NCBI RefSeq assembly: GCF_001027545.1
Contig: NZ_CP009498.1
Location: 496,001 to 560,000 of the forward strand
Source: Endomicrobium proavitum
GTDB taxonomy: Bacteria; Elusimicrobiota; Endomicrobiia; Endomicrobiales; Endomicrobiaceae
DNA: 64,000 nt
Direction of reading: 5' to 3'
How positions within the stretch are numbered: position 1 is the first letter of the stretch; the number at the start of each line of letters is the position of its first letter. Made by a program: the position numbers and the translations under genes. The notes under the pieces were generated by a model. That model saw nothing but the letters and a program-made list of their open reading frames with translations. It ran no database searches and was not told the origin of the DNA. Of this stretch, positions 24,180 through 32,512 are shown piece after piece.

Positions 24180-24887
24180 ATGAAAAAAATTGTTTTAGTT
24201 GCAGCAGTGGTTGTAGCGTTTACAAATTTAGCGTTTGCTGAATTTGGTATTTTCGGTAACATAAGAGGCTCGGGAAACAGCAGTAACTTTAAAGATTTCG
24301 CCTCGGCGCCAGCTCCAACTTTAGTAGGTCCATCACAGAAATTTAGCAAACAATCGCCTGAAGAACATGGAATGACTCCGGGTTTTGGAGTTTTTTATGA
24401 ACATTCAAAATTATTTGGTATGAGTGAAAAAAGTTACATAGGCGTTAACGTCAGCTATAATGGTATAGGTGAAGACCGTTTAGGATATAGCATAGAGGAC
24501 TCTGTGTATAGTATTCAACATGCGCAGGTAACGTCTAACGGATACCAAATTCCTATAACTGTTTATTATAAGTATAAAACAAGTCCGAAGTTTGCGTTAA
24601 AAGCCGGCGCCGGAGTAACATATGTGTTTTCAAAATGGGAATTAGAATATATAGAATCGCATATTGCGGGTTCTGCTTCTAAAACAGAAACAATTCTTGC
24701 TCCTCATGTAGATTTAGGCATTGAGTGGATTCTTGGAAAAGTAGTTACTTTAGGATTTGATTTGTCTTATGCTTTAGGCGGTAAAAGCAATAACCCATAC
24801 ATTCTTCTCGGTTATGAAAGCGTAAAATTAAATAGAGATTTTTCCGGGCTTTACGCCGGCGCAAATTTGAGATTTTATATTCTGTAA
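24180..24887 (+). CDS. outer-membrane beta-barrel protein of unknown function
   Basis: This 235-residue protein has a signal peptide MKKIVLVAAVVVAFTNLAFA. The mature protein is built from alternating aromatic strands (SYIGVNVSYNGIG, FALKAGAGVTYVFSK, LSYALGGKS) and ends LYAGANLRFYIL, a typical last barrel strand. It resembles small opacity-type barrels. AAAGGAGG precedes the ATG by a short spacer; a longer in-frame start upstream would read through a terminator hairpin. The microsatellite and hairpin upstream suggest unusual expression control. Confidence 0.8.
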   Translation: MKKIVLVAAVVVAFTNLAFAEFGIFGNIRGSGNSSNFKDFASAPAPTLVGPSQKFSKQSPEEHGMTPGFGVFYEHSKLFGMSEKSYIGVNVSYNGIGEDRLGYSIEDSVYSIQHAQVTSNGYQIPITVYYKYKTSPKFALKAGAGVTYVFSKWELEYIESHIAGSASKTETILAPHVDLGIEWILGKVVTLGFDLSYALGGKSNNPYILLGYESVKLNRDFSGLYAGANLRFYIL

Positions 24888-24912
24888 TAAAACATCTGTT
24901 TTAAAAAAATAA

Positions 24913-24949
24913 AAAAGCTCTCCGCTTAAGTTTTGCGGAGGGCTTTTTT
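24913..24949 (+). terminator. terminator after the barrel gene
   Basis: The stem AAAAGCTCTCCGC / GCGGAGGGCTTTT (one G-U) is followed by T. Confidence 0.88.
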
Positions 24950-24963
24950 ATGCGTTAAATAAT

Positions 24964-24992
24964 TTGAGAAAACAATACTAAATTGATATAAT
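24964..24992 (+). promoter_or_regulatory. sigma-70 promoter for the GH94-type gene
   Basis: TTGAGA and a perfect TATAAT are spaced by 17 bases, 38 bases before the ATG. Confidence 0.8.
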
Positions 24993-25030
24993 CAACCGTC
25001 AATAATTTATTATCTTTAAGGAGAAGTAAA

Positions 25031-27697
25031 ATGTCAAAACTTTGGAGTTACAACGACGCCGGCGAATGCGCGGTTGAAAATTCAAGAAGTTTGCCGCAGC
25101 CTTTAATTCATATGCTTGCTAACAGCCCGAAATATTTTTCTATTTGCGACAATTTTTTAAGAGGTTTTTCCGGTTTTGATTATACAAGAATGTTCGGCGA
25201 ATTTGACGGTCCGAATTTTCCTAAAGGTCAGGCAAGATTTTTGTGGATTCGTCCGAAAGGCGATAAGCCTTGGCTTGTAAATAATTACGATGTAACAAAT
25301 ACGGAAACTTCGGAACCTAAATATGAAATGGGTCTTGGCTACGTTCGCTTTAGCGGAAAGCTGAAAAAACGCGCGCTGTCGGCAAGCGCTACAATTTTTG
25401 TGCCCAATGACGAAATGGCGGAAATTTGGCTTGTAGAAATTAAAAATGAATCTTCCAAAGAGCAAACGGTTGATTTCATTCCCGCAGTGCCGATTTTCGG
25501 CGGAAACAGAGCTTACGTGGAATATCACAGAGACGTTGTTCGCCTTTACAATAAAAGCCAGGTTACAGACCATATAGAAATATTGCCCGGACTTGAGTGG
25601 GTTGAAGGTTCTACCGATTCAAGCGATATATGTTACCTTATGGGCGCCGCAACGCCCAACGGCAAAAAAGGCGACAGATTTTACTCCGATAGGGAAACGT
25701 TTCTCGGCGCAAATAATTCGTGGCTTAAACCGCAGGCAATTGTTGAAAACATACCGCCGAAAGCGCAGTGTTACGGTAAAGAAGCCGTCGGCGCAATAGA
25801 GTTTAAAAATATCGTTATTGCCGCCAGGAAATCAGTGAAATTTGCGGTTGTAAACGCTATAACGTTTGAAGGTTCTAAAGGCGCGCGGCAGCTTTTAAAA
25901 AAATACGATTATGCCGGTTCGGTTAAAGCGTTTGAAAAGTTAAATAATTTTTGGAAAGAAAGAACTTCCCGCGTTGTGATAACTACCCAAAATAAAGATT
26001 TCAATAATTTGTGGAATAACTGGTGGTGTTATCAGCTTTCAATGAGATATTGGTTTGGAAACACCGGACATCCTCAAACGGATTACGGTTCCGATTTTTC
26101 AGGCTGGAGAGATTTTTGGCAAGACATGATGGCGGCAACGGTTATAGACCCGAAAGACCTTGAAGAAAGAACCATGAAGACGCTTGAGGGTATTCGTTTA
26201 GACGGAACAAACGCCACAAGATTTTTTGCAAGAACAAAAGAGTTCGGCAGCGACGAAGTTAACGGTTTATGGTGCGACCATCCTTACTGGACTGCGCAAA
26301 CCGTAATGCTGTTAATAAACTTCTTGGGCGATTACGGATTTTTATTAAAAAGCGGCATAGCATATTTTAAAGATTGCTACAGAAGCAGAGGGGAAGTAAA
26401 AGACGATACTTGGAAAAAAGGCGTTATAGATAATCAGAAAACCGCAAGCAAAACCGTATATAAAGGCACGGTTTTAGAGCATTTGCTTGTCCAGCTTTTA
26501 ACCATGTTTTACGACGTCGGCAACAATAATTTGCTCAAACAGAAAAGAGCGGATTGGAACGACGCCGTAGATCAGGTAAAAGGCGAAAACGTAACTTTCA
26601 CTTTTGGTCTTGCTTTAGATTGCAACGAGCTTGCAGACCTAATAGAAAAAGTAGCGCAGAAAAAGAATATTTCGGAAGTTGAAGTTTTTGAAGAGCTTGC
26701 ATTGCTGATAGAAAAAAATGCGGCGCATGCGGATATTGCCGCAAAAGTCCGTCAGAAAACGCTTGAAAAATATCTTGCTAAAGTTAACGGAAATATCAGC
26801 GGCAAAAAAGTTAAAATTAAAGTTGCTGCTCTTGTTGCGGATTTAAGAAAAAAAGCCGCGCTTTCAATTGCCAACGCAAACAAAAAAGCTTTTAACGGCA
26901 GCTATTACAGCGGTTATATATTTGCCAACGGCAAACCGGTTGACGGCATATTTAAAAACGGAGCGCTGTCTAAGAAAAATCCTACTACCGATGATTTTGA
27001 AATGATGCTTATGCCTCAAACGTGGTCGTTGGTTTCAAAAGGCGCAGATAAAATAAAAGCGTCCGATAAAGTTATAAATTCCGTGTTTAAACATCTTCTT
27101 GATAAAAAAATCGGCGCGCTAAAACTTAATTATCCTCCGTATTTAAAGTTTGATAAAACTATCGGCAGAATTACCGGTTTTGCCGCCGGCACAAAAGAAA
27201 ATAACGCATTGTTTTGCCATGCCAATTTATTTTTCACTTGGGCTTTATTGAGAAGAGACAGAGCTGACGATGCGTATAGAATATTTTCAGGGATTAATCC
27301 GTTAAATCAATATCAGGAAGTTTTCAGAAGCGGCCCGTGGATTCCCGAATACTATGTTTCTTCGGATAACCCTAATATTGCGGGAAGAGGCGAATATCCT
27401 ATACTTACCGGCTCTGCGGCTTGGACAAGGTATTTGTTCCAGAATTTCTTTTTTGGCGTCAGAGGAGAGCTTGACGGGTTAAGAATTGACCCCAGACTTC
27501 CCGCGCATAAAGATTTCAACGGGGCAAAGCTGTCAATAGATTTTCGCGGCGCGCGTTATAACATTACATTTTTTAACGACGGCTTAAAGAAAAATACAAA
27601 AGCTTCAAAAATAGTCGTTAACGGCAAAGAAATAGAAGGAACGCTGGTAGCGCCGTTTGCAAAAGGCGTTTGCAATGTTGAAGTTTATTTAAAGTAA
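25031..27697 (+). CDS. GH94-family glycoside phosphorylase (cellobiose-phosphorylase-like)
   Basis: This 888-residue enzyme would cleave a beta-glucoside with phosphate to give a sugar 1-phosphate, saving ATP in a fermenter. An N-terminal beta-sandwich (about residues 1-270) precedes the (alpha/alpha)6 barrel. GH94 landmarks in order are GWRDFWQD (residues 358-365, with the likely general acid), RADWNDAVD, MPQTWSLVSKGAD, GTKENNALFCHAN, GRGEYPILTGSAAW and GLRIDPRLP. The cytoplasmic location (no signal) suits a phosphorylase. The exact sugar is unknown; cellobiose, cellodextrin or another beta-glucan are all possible. A sugar importer lies at 4.5-7.5 kb. Confidence 0.85.
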   Translation: MSKLWSYNDAGECAVENSRSLPQPLIHMLANSPKYFSICDNFLRGFSGFDYTRMFGEFDGPNFPKGQARFLWIRPKGDKPWLVNNYDVTNTETSEPKYEMGLGYVRFSGKLKKRALSASATIFVPNDEMAEIWLVEIKNESSKEQTVDFIPAVPIFGGNRAYVEYHRDVVRLYNKSQVTDHIEILPGLEWVEGSTDSSDICYLMGAATPNGKKGDRFYSDRETFLGANNSWLKPQAIVENIPPKAQCYGKEAVGAIEFKNIVIAARKSVKFAVVNAITFEGSKGARQLLKKYDYAGSVKAFEKLNNFWKERTSRVVITTQNKDFNNLWNNWWCYQLSMRYWFGNTGHPQTDYGSDFSGWRDFWQDMMAATVIDPKDLEERTMKTLEGIRLDGTNATRFFARTKEFGSDEVNGLWCDHPYWTAQTVMLLINFLGDYGFLLKSGIAYFKDCYRSRGEVKDDTWKKGVIDNQKTASKTVYKGTVLEHLLVQLLTMFYDVGNNNLLKQKRADWNDAVDQVKGENVTFTFGLALDCNELADLIEKVAQKKNISEVEVFEELALLIEKNAAHADIAAKVRQKTLEKYLAKVNGNISGKKVKIKVAALVADLRKKAALSIANANKKAFNGSYYSGYIFANGKPVDGIFKNGALSKKNPTTDDFEMMLMPQTWSLVSKGADKIKASDKVINSVFKHLLDKKIGALKLNYPPYLKFDKTIGRITGFAAGTKENNALFCHANLFFTWALLRRDRADDAYRIFSGINPLNQYQEVFRSGPWIPEYYVSSDNPNIAGRGEYPILTGSAAWTRYLFQNFFFGVRGELDGLRIDPRLPAHKDFNGAKLSIDFRGARYNITFFNDGLKKNTKASKIVVNGKEIEGTLVAPFAKGVCNVEVYLK

Positions 27698-27708
27698 AAG
27701 GAAGCTTT

Positions 27709-28239
27709 ATGAAAAAACTTATGTTTTTGTTGGCGTTACTTGTTGTTTTATGCGCTAATGTTTTTGCCGAAAGAAGCGACTATATTAAAGTAATAGAAAT
27801 GGGCTCCGGCGGCAGTATTGAAATAAGAGAAATTGCCGGCGACGTAAAAACATACACGGACATTGATTCTATTCCGAATATTCTTTACGGGTCAAAAATA
27901 ATTGCCGGTTCAAAGCCTGTTTCAATACAGCTTTTTAAAACTGCGGTAATAGTTCTTGAAAAAGGTCAGGGTATCGTGGTAACAAAAGACCCCGTTGCCG
28001 AAAAACTTGAAATTTCAAGACTTCAAACATCAAGCAAAGAAAACAGAATAAAAATAAATCTCTGCGACGGAACAACGGCTTATTTTGAAGGAGATTCTCT
28101 TATATCTTTCGGAGAAGATTTTCCAAGCCTCTACGTAACCGTAAAACAAGGCGGACTAAAAGTTTACAAAGGACTTTTTTATAACGAAGATTTCGTGCCG
28201 GGCAATGTGTGGGAAGCAAAACAAAATATTTTAGATTAA
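27709..28239 (+). CDS. exported protein of unknown function, FecR-like pattern
   Basis: I do not recognise this 176-residue protein with confidence. It has a signal peptide (MKKLMFLLALLVVLCANVFA). The mature part is beta-rich, with GSGGSIEIREIAGDVK, a YGSKIIAGSKPVSIQLF segment and GGLKVYKG. That rhythm recalls FecR-type domains, where a threshold-like 'GD.I.tg..s...l' pattern occurs. It follows the GH94-type gene by 11 bases and precedes rfbC by 12, so it lies within an operon. Periplasmic location is the only safe inference. Confidence 0.65.
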   Translation: MKKLMFLLALLVVLCANVFAERSDYIKVIEMGSGGSIEIREIAGDVKTYTDIDSIPNILYGSKIIAGSKPVSIQLFKTAVIVLEKGQGIVVTKDPVAEKLEISRLQTSSKENRIKINLCDGTTAYFEGDSLISFGEDFPSLYVTVKQGGLKVYKGLFYNEDFVPGNVWEAKQNILD

Positions 28240-28251
28240 AGGGTAAAACTT

Positions 28252-28791
28252 ATGCCATTTGTTTTTAAAAAACTTGAAATTGCGGAAGTGGTGCTTATAG
28301 AAACTCAAAAATTCGGCGACGCCAGAGGTTTTTTTACCGAACTTTTTAAAGAAAGCAATTTTTCTTTTTCGGGCGCCGTAAAACAAATTAATTTTTCTAA
28401 ATCGTCAAAAGATATTTTGCGCGGGCTTCACTATCAGCTTGCGCCTTTTTCACAAAGCAAAATAGTCAGGGCGGTTTGCGGAAAAATTTTTGACGTTGCG
28501 GTGGACTTAAGAAAAGGTTCGCCTACTTTCGGCAAATGGGTCGGTGAAATTTTAGACAGCGAAAAAATGAACATGCTTTATATTCCCGAAGGTTTTGCGC
28601 ACGGATTTGAAGTTTTGTCTGAAAGCGCCGAAGTGGAATATTTTTGCAACCGCGAATACGCTCCGCAGCACGAACGCGGCATAAAATATGATGACCCTGA
28701 TATAAACGTTAAATGGAACGTAAAAAAACCGCTGGTCTCGCAGAAAGACGCGAAATACCCGTTTTTGAAAGACGCCGAGATTAATTTTTAA
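28252..28791 (+). CDS. rfbC: dTDP-4-dehydrorhamnose 3,5-epimerase
   Basis: This cupin-fold epimerase of dTDP-L-rhamnose synthesis has 179 residues. The catalytic histidine is in ILRGLHYQ near residue 60, with DVAVDLRKGSPTFGKW and the second active-site region YIPEGFAHGFEVLSE. All family landmarks are intact. The dehydratase that makes its substrate, rfbB, is encoded 19 kb downstream; rfbA and rfbD are not in the window. The product would feed O-antigen or other surface polysaccharide. Confidence 0.93.
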   Translation: MPFVFKKLEIAEVVLIETQKFGDARGFFTELFKESNFSFSGAVKQINFSKSSKDILRGLHYQLAPFSQSKIVRAVCGKIFDVAVDLRKGSPTFGKWVGEILDSEKMNMLYIPEGFAHGFEVLSESAEVEYFCNREYAPQHERGIKYDDPDINVKWNVKKPLVSQKDAKYPFLKDAEINF

Positions 28792-28799
28792 ATTGCAAG

Positions 28800-28828
28800 T
28801 TGACTGAAAAATCAATATTTTATATACT
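28800..28828 (+). promoter_or_regulatory. sigma-70 promoter for tRNA-Cys/tRNA-Val
   Basis: TTGACT and TATACT are spaced by 17 bases, 14 bases before the tRNA. Confidence 0.75.
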
Positions 28829-28842
28829 CAATAACTGATTTT

Positions 28843-28914
28843 GGTGCGGTACCCAAGTGGTAAGGGAGCAGTCTGCAAAACTGTTATTCGCCGGTTCAAT
28901 TCCGGCCCGCACCT
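28843..28914 (+). tRNA. tRNA-Cys (GCA)
   Basis: This is a 72-base cloverleaf with acceptor GGTGCGG/CCGCACC, anticodon GCA in the loop and discriminator T, as required for cysteine tRNA. CCA is not encoded. Confidence 0.95.
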
Positions 28915-28923
28915 TTCGAAAAC

Positions 28924-29010
28924 AATTGAGAATTAAAAATTGAGAATGGAAAATCAGTTTTTTTGTTTTTGTAGTTAATTCTCAATTTTCAATTCTCAAT
29001 TCTCAATTAT
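28924..29010. repeat. AATTGAGAATT inverted repeat between two tRNAs
   Basis: The left arm contains AATTGAGAATTAAAAATTGAG. The right arm holds the reverse complement, with AATTCTCAATT repeated three times. Single-arm relatives occur at 34008, 38427 and 61477. It may fold into a long AU-rich hairpin in the tRNA transcript. Confidence 0.75.
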
Positions 29011-29027
29011 TCATTGCAGTTGGCAGC

Positions 29028-29101
29028 GCCCGGTTAGCTCAGTTGGTTAGAGTACTTCCTTGACATGGAAGGGGTCAGAGGTTCAAATCCTCTATCGGGC
29101 A
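29028..29101 (+). tRNA. tRNA-Val (GAC)
   Basis: This is a 74-base cloverleaf. Acceptor GCCCGGT pairs with ATCGGGC (one G-U), the anticodon loop is TTGACAT with GAC, and the T-arm is AGAGGTTCAAATCCTCT. CCA is not encoded. Confidence 0.93.
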
Positions 29102-29132
29102 TTTAATTTTTTTTAGCGTTTCTAATAAAAAA

Positions 29133-30635
29133 ATGAAAAAAAAATCTAAAGTTACGGCAGCGCAAAAAGCTTTTCTTGCAAGGCAATCTAAAGCGCCTAT
29201 GTTTGACGTTCTTTTAGGACACGCTAAAAGAGACGTTGTGTCTTTTCACTGTCCCGGACATAAAAACGGCAGAAGCATAGATGAAGAACTTAAAAGCTAC
29301 ACCGGCGAAAACGTATTCAAATTTGACGTTACGGTTTTTGACGAAGTAGATTCTCTCCACGACCCTGTAGGCCCGATAAAAAAATCTCAAGAACTTATGG
29401 CGGAAGCCTACGGCGTGCGCAACTCTATTTTTTTGCTCAATGGAACGTCTGTAGGAAATATAGCAATGTTTCTTGCGGCTTGCGACCCGGGAGATTCCGT
29501 AATAGTTTCAAGAAGTTCTCACAAATCTATAATGGCGGGCGTCGTTTTATCCGGCGTTTGGCCTATTTGGATTCAGCCGAAAATTGAACAAAATCTTGAC
29601 GTAATTTTTAATTCAACATATGCTCAAATTAAGGACGCGTTAGACCGTTATCCCGAGGCTAAAGCTGTTTTTGTAACAAGCCCCACATATAACGGCGTAG
29701 TAACGGAACTGGATAAAATAGTAGATCTTTGCCACAGAAGAGGAAAAATTGTGCTTGTTGACGAAGCGCACGGTCCTCATTTAATATTTAACAATCAGCT
29801 TCCGCAGCAGTCCGCAGTTCGCGCGGGCGCAGATTTGTGCGTTCAGTCAACGCATAAAATACTGTCGGCGTTTTCACAGGGCTCTGTTCTTCATTTTAAT
29901 TCCAAACTTGTAGATTTTAACAGAGTTAAAAAAGTAGTTTCAATGCTTCAAACCACAAGTCCGAATTACCTTACGCTTGCAACTCTTGATTTGGCAAGAA
30001 GGCAGGCGGTTATGGACGGCGGCAAAATGTTTGACAAAGTAATTGAAGCGGCCGAATGGGGAAGAAATTACATAAACCATAATATAGCTTCCATGAAGTG
30101 TTTCACAAGAAAAGAAATTCAGCGCGAAGGTTTTGATTTGGACGTTACAAAACTTACCGTAAACGTTACCAAAACCGGACTTTCCGGATACGAAATAGAA
30201 GACATACTTGCTAAAAAATACAACATACAGCTTGATTACGCCGACATTTTTAACTTAGTTGCAATTATGGGCATAGGGTCTAATAAGTCGGATGTGGAAG
30301 CTTTGGTCAACGCTCTTAAAGATATAGATAAAACTTATCACGGAGAACAAAAAAATTGGGCTTTGCAAATACCGTCGCTGGCTACCGAGATGGTTATGAT
30401 GCCTAGAGACGTGTATTTGTCAAATAACACAAAAAGAGTGCCTTTAAATAAATCCGTCGGGCATGTTTCGGCGCAGGTGCTTACGCCGTATCCTCCGGGT
30501 ATTCCCGTGTTAATTCCGGGCGAAAGAATTACTAAAGAAATCTGCGATTACCTTATGGATATGTCTTCAAAAGATATAAGAATAAGCGGACAAGAAAGCG
30601 ACATGCTTAAAACCGTAAAGGTTTTTACAAACTGA
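29133..30635 (+). CDS. Orn/Lys/Arg decarboxylase, SpeA-like
   Basis: This is a PLP fold-type I basic amino acid decarboxylase of 500 residues, the size of the Bacillus SpeA form without the N-terminal wing of the E. coli enzymes. Visible landmarks are SFHCPGHKNGR near residue 45, LLNGTSVGNIAM, the LVDEAHGPH aspartate and the PLP lysine in QSTHKILSAFSQGS. Agmatine or cadaverine/putrescine synthesis is likely, but the substrate cannot be fixed from sequence. The gene begins about 30 bases after tRNA-Val without a visible ribosome site. Confidence 0.9.
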   Translation: MKKKSKVTAAQKAFLARQSKAPMFDVLLGHAKRDVVSFHCPGHKNGRSIDEELKSYTGENVFKFDVTVFDEVDSLHDPVGPIKKSQELMAEAYGVRNSIFLLNGTSVGNIAMFLAACDPGDSVIVSRSSHKSIMAGVVLSGVWPIWIQPKIEQNLDVIFNSTYAQIKDALDRYPEAKAVFVTSPTYNGVVTELDKIVDLCHRRGKIVLVDEAHGPHLIFNNQLPQQSAVRAGADLCVQSTHKILSAFSQGSVLHFNSKLVDFNRVKKVVSMLQTTSPNYLTLATLDLARRQAVMDGGKMFDKVIEAAEWGRNYINHNIASMKCFTRKEIQREGFDLDVTKLTVNVTKTGLSGYEIEDILAKKYNIQLDYADIFNLVAIMGIGSNKSDVEALVNALKDIDKTYHGEQKNWALQIPSLATEMVMMPRDVYLSNNTKRVPLNKSVGHVSAQVLTPYPPGIPVLIPGERITKEICDYLMDMSSKDIRISGQESDMLKTVKVFTN

Positions 30636-30658
30636 TAATTCAGGCAATGGGGAATAAA

Positions 30659-31012
30659 ATGAATAAAAAAGACGCGGCAAATTTTAAAAAGATTTTAATT
30701 CAGAAAAGAACGGAGCTTTTAAATAAAGTAAACAACGCGCAAAAAGAACTTGATTCTTCTTCCGAAGAAAACGTGGGCGACGAAATAGATACGGCAAGCC
30801 AAAACAGCCAGAAAGAAATGTATTTTGAGCTTGCGGCAAACGATAAAATAACTTTAGACACAATTAACGACGCAATTGCAAAAGTTGAAAGAGGAACTTT
30901 CGGCAAATGCGAATGCTGCGGCGAAAACATAACTCTTGAAAGGCTAAAAGCAATACCGTGGTCTCGCTACTGTATTAAATGTCAGGAAGAAGCCGAAAGA
31001 CCAAGAAAATAA
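30659..31012 (+). CDS. DksA/TraR-type zinc-finger protein
   Basis: This 117-residue protein has an N-terminal coiled-coil hairpin (about residues 5-75) with acidic residues near its tip (ENVGDEIDTAS). A four-cysteine zinc finger follows (CECCG...RYCIKC). It probably binds the RNA polymerase secondary channel and tunes transcription with ppGpp. The start at 30659 follows GGGGAA by five bases; an in-frame ATG at 30647 overlaps that site. The mscS start codon lies one base after its stop. Confidence 0.88.
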   Translation: MNKKDAANFKKILIQKRTELLNKVNNAQKELDSSSEENVGDEIDTASQNSQKEMYFELAANDKITLDTINDAIAKVERGTFGKCECCGENITLERLKAIPWSRYCIKCQEEAERPRK

Positions 31013-31013
31013 A

Positions 31014-32039
31014 ATGCAAACATTGTTTGGTATTTCTTTACCTGAAAATATTGTAATGTGGTCTGAAAGCGCAGCGGTTTTTGCGCTTATATTTGTTGCA
31101 GGTTTTTTATTTAAAAAATACATATTAAAATTTTTGCAAAAAATTGTAGAAAAGTCCGGACTTGTTTTAGGCGACGACATAGTAATATCTTCAAAAAATT
31201 ACGTTTCGTTTTGGTTCTTTCTTACTGCGTTATATTGCTCTTATTTAATTTCGCCTTTAGAGCATAAATACGATGTAATAGATAAAGCGTTTTTTGTTTT
31301 GTTGGCTTTTTCTTTTGTGGTATTGGCGGCTTCTGTCGCAGCTAAAATATTTCAAAGAGCGGTTTCCGAAGCTATCGGCGTAAACATAATAAAGTTTGTC
31401 GTAATATTTATAGGCATAGTTCTTATTTTAAACCAAATAGGCGTTAAGTTAACGCCTATACTTACGGCGTTGGGCGTAGGTTCTTTGGCGGTGGCTCTTG
31501 CGCTTCAAGATACTTTAAGCAATTTTTTTGCCGGCGTAAATATTCTTGCAAGCGGGCAAATAATGCGCGGCGATTATATACAGCTTGACTCGGGACAGGA
31601 AGGCAGAGTAATAGAAATAAATTGGAGAACCACCCGCATAAGAGAAATTTCAAATAATGTGATAACGGTTCCGAATACTAAAATATCGTCGGCAATAGTT
31701 AAAATTGTGCACTCGTTAAACGCTGCCGAACTTACGGTGTCCGTAAAATGCGGCGTTTCTTACGACAGCGACTTGGAAAAAGTTGAAGCAGCGGCAATTG
31801 CGGCCGTAACGGAAGTTTTAAACTCTTCCGAGGGCGCCGCAAAAACTTTTAAACCTATTGTGCGTTTTGGCGAATTTGCGGATTCTTCAATAAATTTTAG
31901 CGTTATATTTCGCGTTCGCGATATGTATGTGCGCTCTGAAGTTGTGCATAATGTTATAAAAAGTATTAAGAAAAAATTTGACGCGCAACACATTGAAATA
32001 CCGTTTCCGCAAAGAGTTGTTACTCTTAAAAAAGATTAA
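31014..32039 (+). CDS. MscS-family mechanosensitive channel
   Basis: This small-conductance mechanosensitive channel has 341 residues and four or more N-terminal helices. The pore helix shows the glycine/alanine pattern LTALGVGSLAVALALQDTLSNFFAGV, then the beta domain GDYIQLDSGQEGRVIEINWRTTRIRE with IPNTK-like VPNTKISS. The MscS C-terminal cytoplasmic vestibule follows. It would release solutes on osmotic downshock. It begins one base after the DksA-like gene. Confidence 0.92.
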   Translation: MQTLFGISLPENIVMWSESAAVFALIFVAGFLFKKYILKFLQKIVEKSGLVLGDDIVISSKNYVSFWFFLTALYCSYLISPLEHKYDVIDKAFFVLLAFSFVVLAASVAAKIFQRAVSEAIGVNIIKFVVIFIGIVLILNQIGVKLTPILTALGVGSLAVALALQDTLSNFFAGVNILASGQIMRGDYIQLDSGQEGRVIEINWRTTRIREISNNVITVPNTKISSAIVKIVHSLNAAELTVSVKCGVSYDSDLEKVEAAAIAAVTEVLNSSEGAAKTFKPIVRFGEFADSSINFSVIFRVRDMYVRSEVVHNVIKSIKKKFDAQHIEIPFPQRVVTLKKD

Positions 32040-32051
32040 GGGAAAATATAT

Positions 32052-32402
32052 ATGAAGTTTGTTTTAAGCTCTAAAATATTTAAAGCCGTTGTTAGCGAAG
32101 CTAATCTCAATTACAAAGGCAGCATAACCATAGATAGCGATCTTATTGAAAAAGCCGGTCTTTGGGTTGGCGAAAAAGTTTTGGTTGTGTCTAACACTTC
32201 GGGAGCAAGACTTGAAACTTATGTTATACCGGGCAAAGCGGGCTCTGGCGTAATGTGTATGAACGGCGCCGCGGCTCATCTTATAAAAAAAGACGAAGAA
32301 ATTATAGTAATGGGTTTTACTCTTTCCGATAAACCCGTTAACGCAAAAATAGTTTTTGTAGATAAAAACAATAAATGCGTTAAAGTTGATACGTTATATT
32401 AA
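32052..32402 (+). CDS. panD: aspartate 1-decarboxylase
   Basis: This pyruvoyl-dependent enzyme makes beta-alanine for pantothenate and CoA. The 116-residue proenzyme contains the self-cleavage site in YKGSITID; serine 25 becomes the pyruvoyl group. The downstream NGAAAHL segment and the length are typical. It follows mscS by 12 bases and precedes tRNA-Pro. Confidence 0.95.
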   Translation: MKFVLSSKIFKAVVSEANLNYKGSITIDSDLIEKAGLWVGEKVLVVSNTSGARLETYVIPGKAGSGVMCMNGAAAHLIKKDEEIIVMGFTLSDKPVNAKIVFVDKNNKCVKVDTLY

Positions 32403-32415
32403 AAAGAAGTAAATT

Positions 32416-32489
32416 CGGGGCGTGGCTCAGCTGGATAGAGCGCTCGGTTCGGGACCGTGAGGTCGCTGGTTCAAATCCAGTCGCCCCGA
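32416..32489 (+). tRNA. tRNA-Pro (CGG)
   Basis: This is a 74-base cloverleaf with acceptor CGGGGCG/CGCCCCG and a C1-G72 pair, as in proline tRNAs. The anticodon loop is TTCGGGA with CGG. One mismatch lies in the anticodon stem. CCA is not encoded. Confidence 0.92.
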
Positions 32490-32512
32490 TTTCATTTTAA
32501 AGGATTTTTAAA

